From positions 26,773,501 to 26,837,500 of the forward strand of contig NC_037090.1 of assembly GCF_002994745.2 (NCBI RefSeq): a stretch of DNA of 64,000 nucleotides. Reading direction: 5' to 3'. This stretch comes from Rosa chinensis (Eukaryota > Streptophyta > Magnoliopsida > Rosales > Rosaceae). Shown here one piece after another: positions 60,100-64,000 of the stretch (position 1 is the stretch's first letter; each line of letters begins with the position of its first letter). Below the pieces are notes generated by a model. The model made no database searches. It was not told where the DNA came from and saw nothing but the letters and a program-made list of their open reading frames with translations. Both the position numbers and the translations under genes were made by a program.

Positions 60100-61157
60100 G
60101 GGCAAATACTGTTTAGTCTACATATTTATAGGGTCTCAACGTTTCAGTCCCTGACGTTTCAATTTCACCTAAAAACTCCATAAACTCTTAAATTTCATCC
60201 AATTGGTCATTGCCGTCAATTTTCCGTCAAAAACTCCCTTATCTTGCAAACATGGCACTCCTTCTTCAGTAAAATGACTATTTTACCCTCACTGACCAAA
60301 AAAATTAATCTTTTTTTTTAACTCTCTTTTCTCTATTTTTTTTAATTTGTTCTCTTTTTTTTTTTTTAACTCCCTTTTCTTTCTTTCTTTTTTTAACTCT
60401 TTTTTCTCAATTTTTTAATTTGTTCCCTTTTTTTTTTTTCCTACTATTTTTGTTAACTCTTTTTTCTAAACTTTCTTTTCTATTATTTATTTATTTGTTC
60501 TCTTTTTCTTTATATATATTTCTTTCTCTTTCATTTTTACCTCTTCTTCCTCTTCCACCTCTCTCCTCTTCGGTAGACCTGTAAATGGATTATATTTGGA
60601 TCGGATCGACCTAAATCCAAATCTGTTTACTGAAGAAGAAAAAATTGATCCAAACCCGCTTGGTTAACCCTGTGGATCATTGATTGCTCGATCCAAATCC
60701 GTATCCGCCGGATTAACGGATACCCGATCCTTTAATCCTATCCGTTAATCCAACCAGTTTATTAATTTCAAATGTTTTTAAAAAATTTATAGTAATATTA
60801 AATTTATATCATGATACCTCATAAGATATTAAAACAACTGCAAAAAAGGGTGATTGGGAGGGGTGGTGGTGCTTGCTGGCATGACGAAGATGATGGATGG
60901 ATGGTGGAATGGCCAACACTTGCTCGGAGCAGCGGGCACGCCAACAGTGGTGGGGCGGCAAGGTTTTGGCTTGCAAGATGGTGGCGTGAAGATCACAATA
61001 GTCTGCACTCTTAGCTTGGGTTTGCAGTGAAGATGAGGATGGAGACGAGAGAGGGGAAGAAGAGGAGGTTAAAAGAAAAGAGAGTAGGTAAAAAAAAAAA
61101 ACAGAGAGAGAAAAGAGAGTTTAAAAAAAAGAAGAAAAAAGAGAGGTTAAAAAAAAA

Positions 61158-61210
<53 letters not shown>

Positions 61211-61582
61211 TTATAAAAAATAAAATAAAATAAAAGAATAGGCAAAAAAAAGAGAACAAATTAAAAAATTGAGAAGAAAGAGTTAAAAAAAAGAAAGAAA
61301 AGAGAGTTAAAAAAAAAAAAAAAAAGAGAAAAGAGAGTAAAAAAAGAAAGAAAAAAGAGTTAAAAAAAAGAGAATTTTTTTTTGGTCAGTGAGGGTAAAA
61401 TAGTAATTTTATTGTAGAATGAGTGCCACGTCAGCAAAATGACAGACTTTTTGACAGAAAGTTGACGGCAATTACCAATTGGGTGAAATTTAAGAGTTTA
61501 GGGAGTTTTTAGGTGAAATTGAAACGTCAGGGACTGAAAGGTTGAGACCCTATAACTACAAGAACTAAACAATATTTTGCCC
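60100..61582. mobile_element. MULE-type long-TIR element, 1483 bp, with 9-bp TSD
   Basis: The left arm GGGCAAATACTGTTTAGTCT pairs with the complement of the right arm, GGGCAAAATATTGTTTAGTT. Pairing continues through GGTCTCAACGTTTCAGTCCC and for about 200 bp. It then extends into complementary homopyrimidine (60300-60530) and homopurine (61080-61375) tracts. Perfect 9-bp repeats TTAAATTAA flank it (60091-60099 and 61583-61591). The centre (60560-61020) has a block of GGATCGGATCGACC-type repeats and a GC-richer stretch without a recognised protein. Confidence 0.9.
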
Positions 61583-61591
61583 TTAAATTAA

Positions 61592-62090
61592 TTTTACCTT
61601 TCTAAATTTTAGATATATTTTTTATTTCATTGTACATATTCATTAATTTTTTTTAATAGGGTTGATTTTATTAATAAATAAATACATACCAGAGTTCTGG
61701 TACGTATTTATTAATTGTTGATGTGGCAGTATAATAAGGCAAAGAGAAATTTTTATATAGGGCAAACGTTGCACGTGGTTACTACGAGCAGTCAATTATA
61801 TTTATCTGTCTTTTAATTATATTCTTAAACTACCCATGTTTAATTAAAATAAAATACCCAAAATATCCTCTTGCATAGACGATTGGCTGGGTTTACCGCC
61901 ACGTGGCACGCCTATTACAATATCAATAAAATAAATGAAACCCATAAGCTTTGATTAACCAAAAAGAAAATGAAACCCATAAGGCCATAAGAGCCACATT
62001 AACAATTAATGAAAAGTTAACAAATAAATTGAAACCTAAAAGAAATTTTTTTAAATGTGCAATGACACAACTGGTTTGGGAATAAAATGA
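61592..62090. other. AT-rich intergenic DNA, nothing recognised
   Basis: No coding, repeat or RNA signal stands out. Confidence 0.4.
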
Positions 62091-62091
62091 T

Positions 62092-62215
62092 AGTCCAGTA
62101 TCATTTGATCTAGTGGCATAAGCCCCTTTTTTATGAATGAAGGGTCATGAGTTTGACTTACAATAGACTAGTTGTTGTATATAAGTTGTTTATTTGATTA
62201 AAAAAAAACTATAGA
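62092..62215 (+). mobile_element. tRNA-derived SINE, copy 2
   Basis: The sequence ATCATTTGATCTAGTGGCAT is shared with the copy at 3.2 kb. The B-box region is decayed (GAGTTTGACTT for GAGTTCGACCC). The shared tail GACTAGTTGT...AAGTTGTTTAT is followed by an A-run. Confidence 0.65.
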
Positions 62216-64000
62216 GGTAAAAATGAAATTAACCCTCCTATTTTTCTTTCTCTTTTCATCCTTGAGTTTTGAGATTGAAGTGTATTTGTATGTTGTACAA
62301 ATACAATTTTAGAAGGTAACTTAGAATAAAGATTCAACCAAATGACCAAACTATGGGGATAACAAGTATACCATGGATTACTCGAGGGGTTAATAGGTTG
62401 GTAACTCAATTTTGTTGTAATGTTAGCTTGCCAAGTGTGATACTCAATGACTTCAAAATTACCGACCTTCTTTGGACTAATTCACAATTTAAATTTTTAA
62501 ACCTTTAATTGTAGGATTTTGTGCTTAGTTCTTGCCATTTTGGGTCATTTACTCTATTTTTGAGTTTCATAGGTTAAATTTGGGAAATCAGAATTTTGTG
62601 CTTAAGAACGATTAGAGTTTAAAGACGTTTGCAACCCTATTCATCACAAATAAACTGTGCAGACAAGGAACTTCAAAGAATTAATTGTACTTTCTCATAA
62701 GCAATTAGCACGTGGGCCCCATACCGATGCAAAGATAAGCATGTTAATTTCTTGACAAATTTTACAGAAACAGATTTAAATTCTTCTAAAGCAATTTTAT
62801 GATGATTTAAATGAACAAGGTTTGGGATTTCATACCTTTTCGGACATCCAAGTTGCCAACCCAAGTCCATTGATCTTTGGTTTAAGCCTTCAAGGAAACA
62901 AACGTGAATGGCATATATAAAAAATTTTCTTAACGTGACAAAAATAACTTCTTCTTTTTTTCTCTTCAAATAAAGAGGCAACTTATGGTAAAAATATCAA
63001 CACGAAGATGGATAAATGTGATGTTGGTGGTGAATGTGTTTATTGCATATATATATATGTAAGCAAAATAAGTAACTTTGCCCCTTTGGAAAGAAAGGGT
63101 TAAAAAAAAAGTGTGGAAGTGACCAAAGAATTTGGTATGAGTAATAGAAAATTTCTCCTTGTAATGAAATGAAGAATTAAAAAAAAAAAAAAAAGTTAAA
63201 CGTCCCTTTCAGTCTTGTGACTGTTGAGATGGAAGAAAAGTAAGAATATTTGGTTAAAAGACGTATGTAGGTTGAAATTTTGAACTGGTTTTGCATGCAA
63301 AGAAAATAGGATATCCAGCGAAAAAGAAGTTCCATGGTGAAAATACCAACGCGAAGCTCTGTAGTCTTTAGTCTTTACCTTTGGAAATTGACATTTCAGG
63401 ATGCAAAAGTGAAAATGTGAAGAAAGTTGGTCAGTGGGAGGTGAATGACAGGTGCTAATTGCAGCGCTGTGGTAAAAATTAAAATCTAGGGAACGATTCC
63501 ATTGTCAGTGTACCTGCTCTAATAGTCTAATCTACAAAATAAACTTTTTTTTTGTTTTCTGTTCTTTTGACCAATTTTTAATCTGTTAATTAGGTATCCT
63601 ACACTAGAGTCTACCTAATAAGTTATGATCGAGCTGTAATACTAATAACCAAAGTAATTTTGTGCAATAATATGGCTTACCGATGTAAAACCAAACCTAT
63701 AAAAAGTTATGACGCAAGAAAATAACCCAATGCAAATATAAAAAGTCTACAAAATATATAAATTTTTTAATCACGCAAGTAAATAAACCAATGCACGTAA
63801 TTGCGGTATGACTGAAAGATTCTTCGATCAAATAATTATATAAAAATTCTTTTACTTACAGCTTTAAATAACAAAGTTTTAAATAATAATTGAGAATAGC
63901 AAGTCACACTCCTCATAAGAATCCTAATAGCGTAATCCTATTAGTAGAGGCCCAAAAAAGACCCAAAGTGCAAATGAAGAATCAGGCACAAAGACATCAT
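62216..64000. other. AT-rich intergenic DNA, nothing recognised
   Basis: Short frames, including one on the minus strand near 62673-62981, have no recognisable domain or plausible gene context. An A-run is at 63178-63194. Confidence 0.4.

Overview
The window is eukaryotic nuclear DNA from a dicot plant. It is AT-rich, its genes have GT-AG introns, and it carries a receptor-like protein, a pseudokinase LRR receptor and two AP2-family transcription factors among dense plant transposons (Ty1/copia, Ty3/gypsy-type, TRIM, LINE, SINE, hAT, CACTA, MULE, PIF/Harbinger). The mix of element families resembles Rosaceae, but that is an impression and cannot be proven here.

Four protein-coding genes look functional. 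Two are diverged tandem paralogues of a double-AP2-domain factor of the WRINKLED1/ADAP class on the minus strand. AP2-A (coding exons 3753-9420, 529 aa) and AP2-B (44577-47432, 505 aa) share nine coding exons with the same phases, a 9-nt micro-exon, a 5'UTR intron, a CT-repeat at the start of intron 7 and a promoter block. The third is an intronless LRR receptor-like protein (37188-40226, plus strand, 1012 aa). The fourth is a two-exon LRR receptor pseudokinase (55589-58718, minus strand, 887 aa).

The DNA around these genes is mostly mobile, and many elements can be delimited by exact target-site duplications (TSDs). From left to right: a decayed PIF/Harbinger transposase (0.6-1.3 kb); a 1001-bp non-autonomous hAT element (2027-3027) that kept a promoter/intron/ATG-like head; a SINE (3.2 kb); a 1440-bp Pack-MULE (4760-6199) and an 843-bp foldback element (6424-7266), both in the last intron of AP2-A; an 799-bp hAT element (12496-13294); a 7.68-kb non-coding LTR retrotransposon (13354-21033) whose two 2.8-kb LTRs appear to differ by one base; a dead hAT transposase (23465-26316); a 5.76-kb CACTA element (26722-32481) carrying most exons of a DUF707-family gene; MULE-type elements at 33747-34635, 34991-35970, 50811-51663, 52201-53410 and 60100-61582; a decayed copia element abutting a TRIM remnant (41.1-44.2 kb); and a LINE fragment (54.7-55.2 kb).

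The four genes do not form a pathway. The two AP2 genes are one duplication that transposons have since pushed about 35 kb apart. The receptor-like protein and the pseudokinase receptor are separate surface-receptor genes. The most unusual items are the duplicated exon 2 inside AP2-A, the gene-carrying CACTA element, the very young LARD-like retrotransposon and the intronic Pack-MULE.
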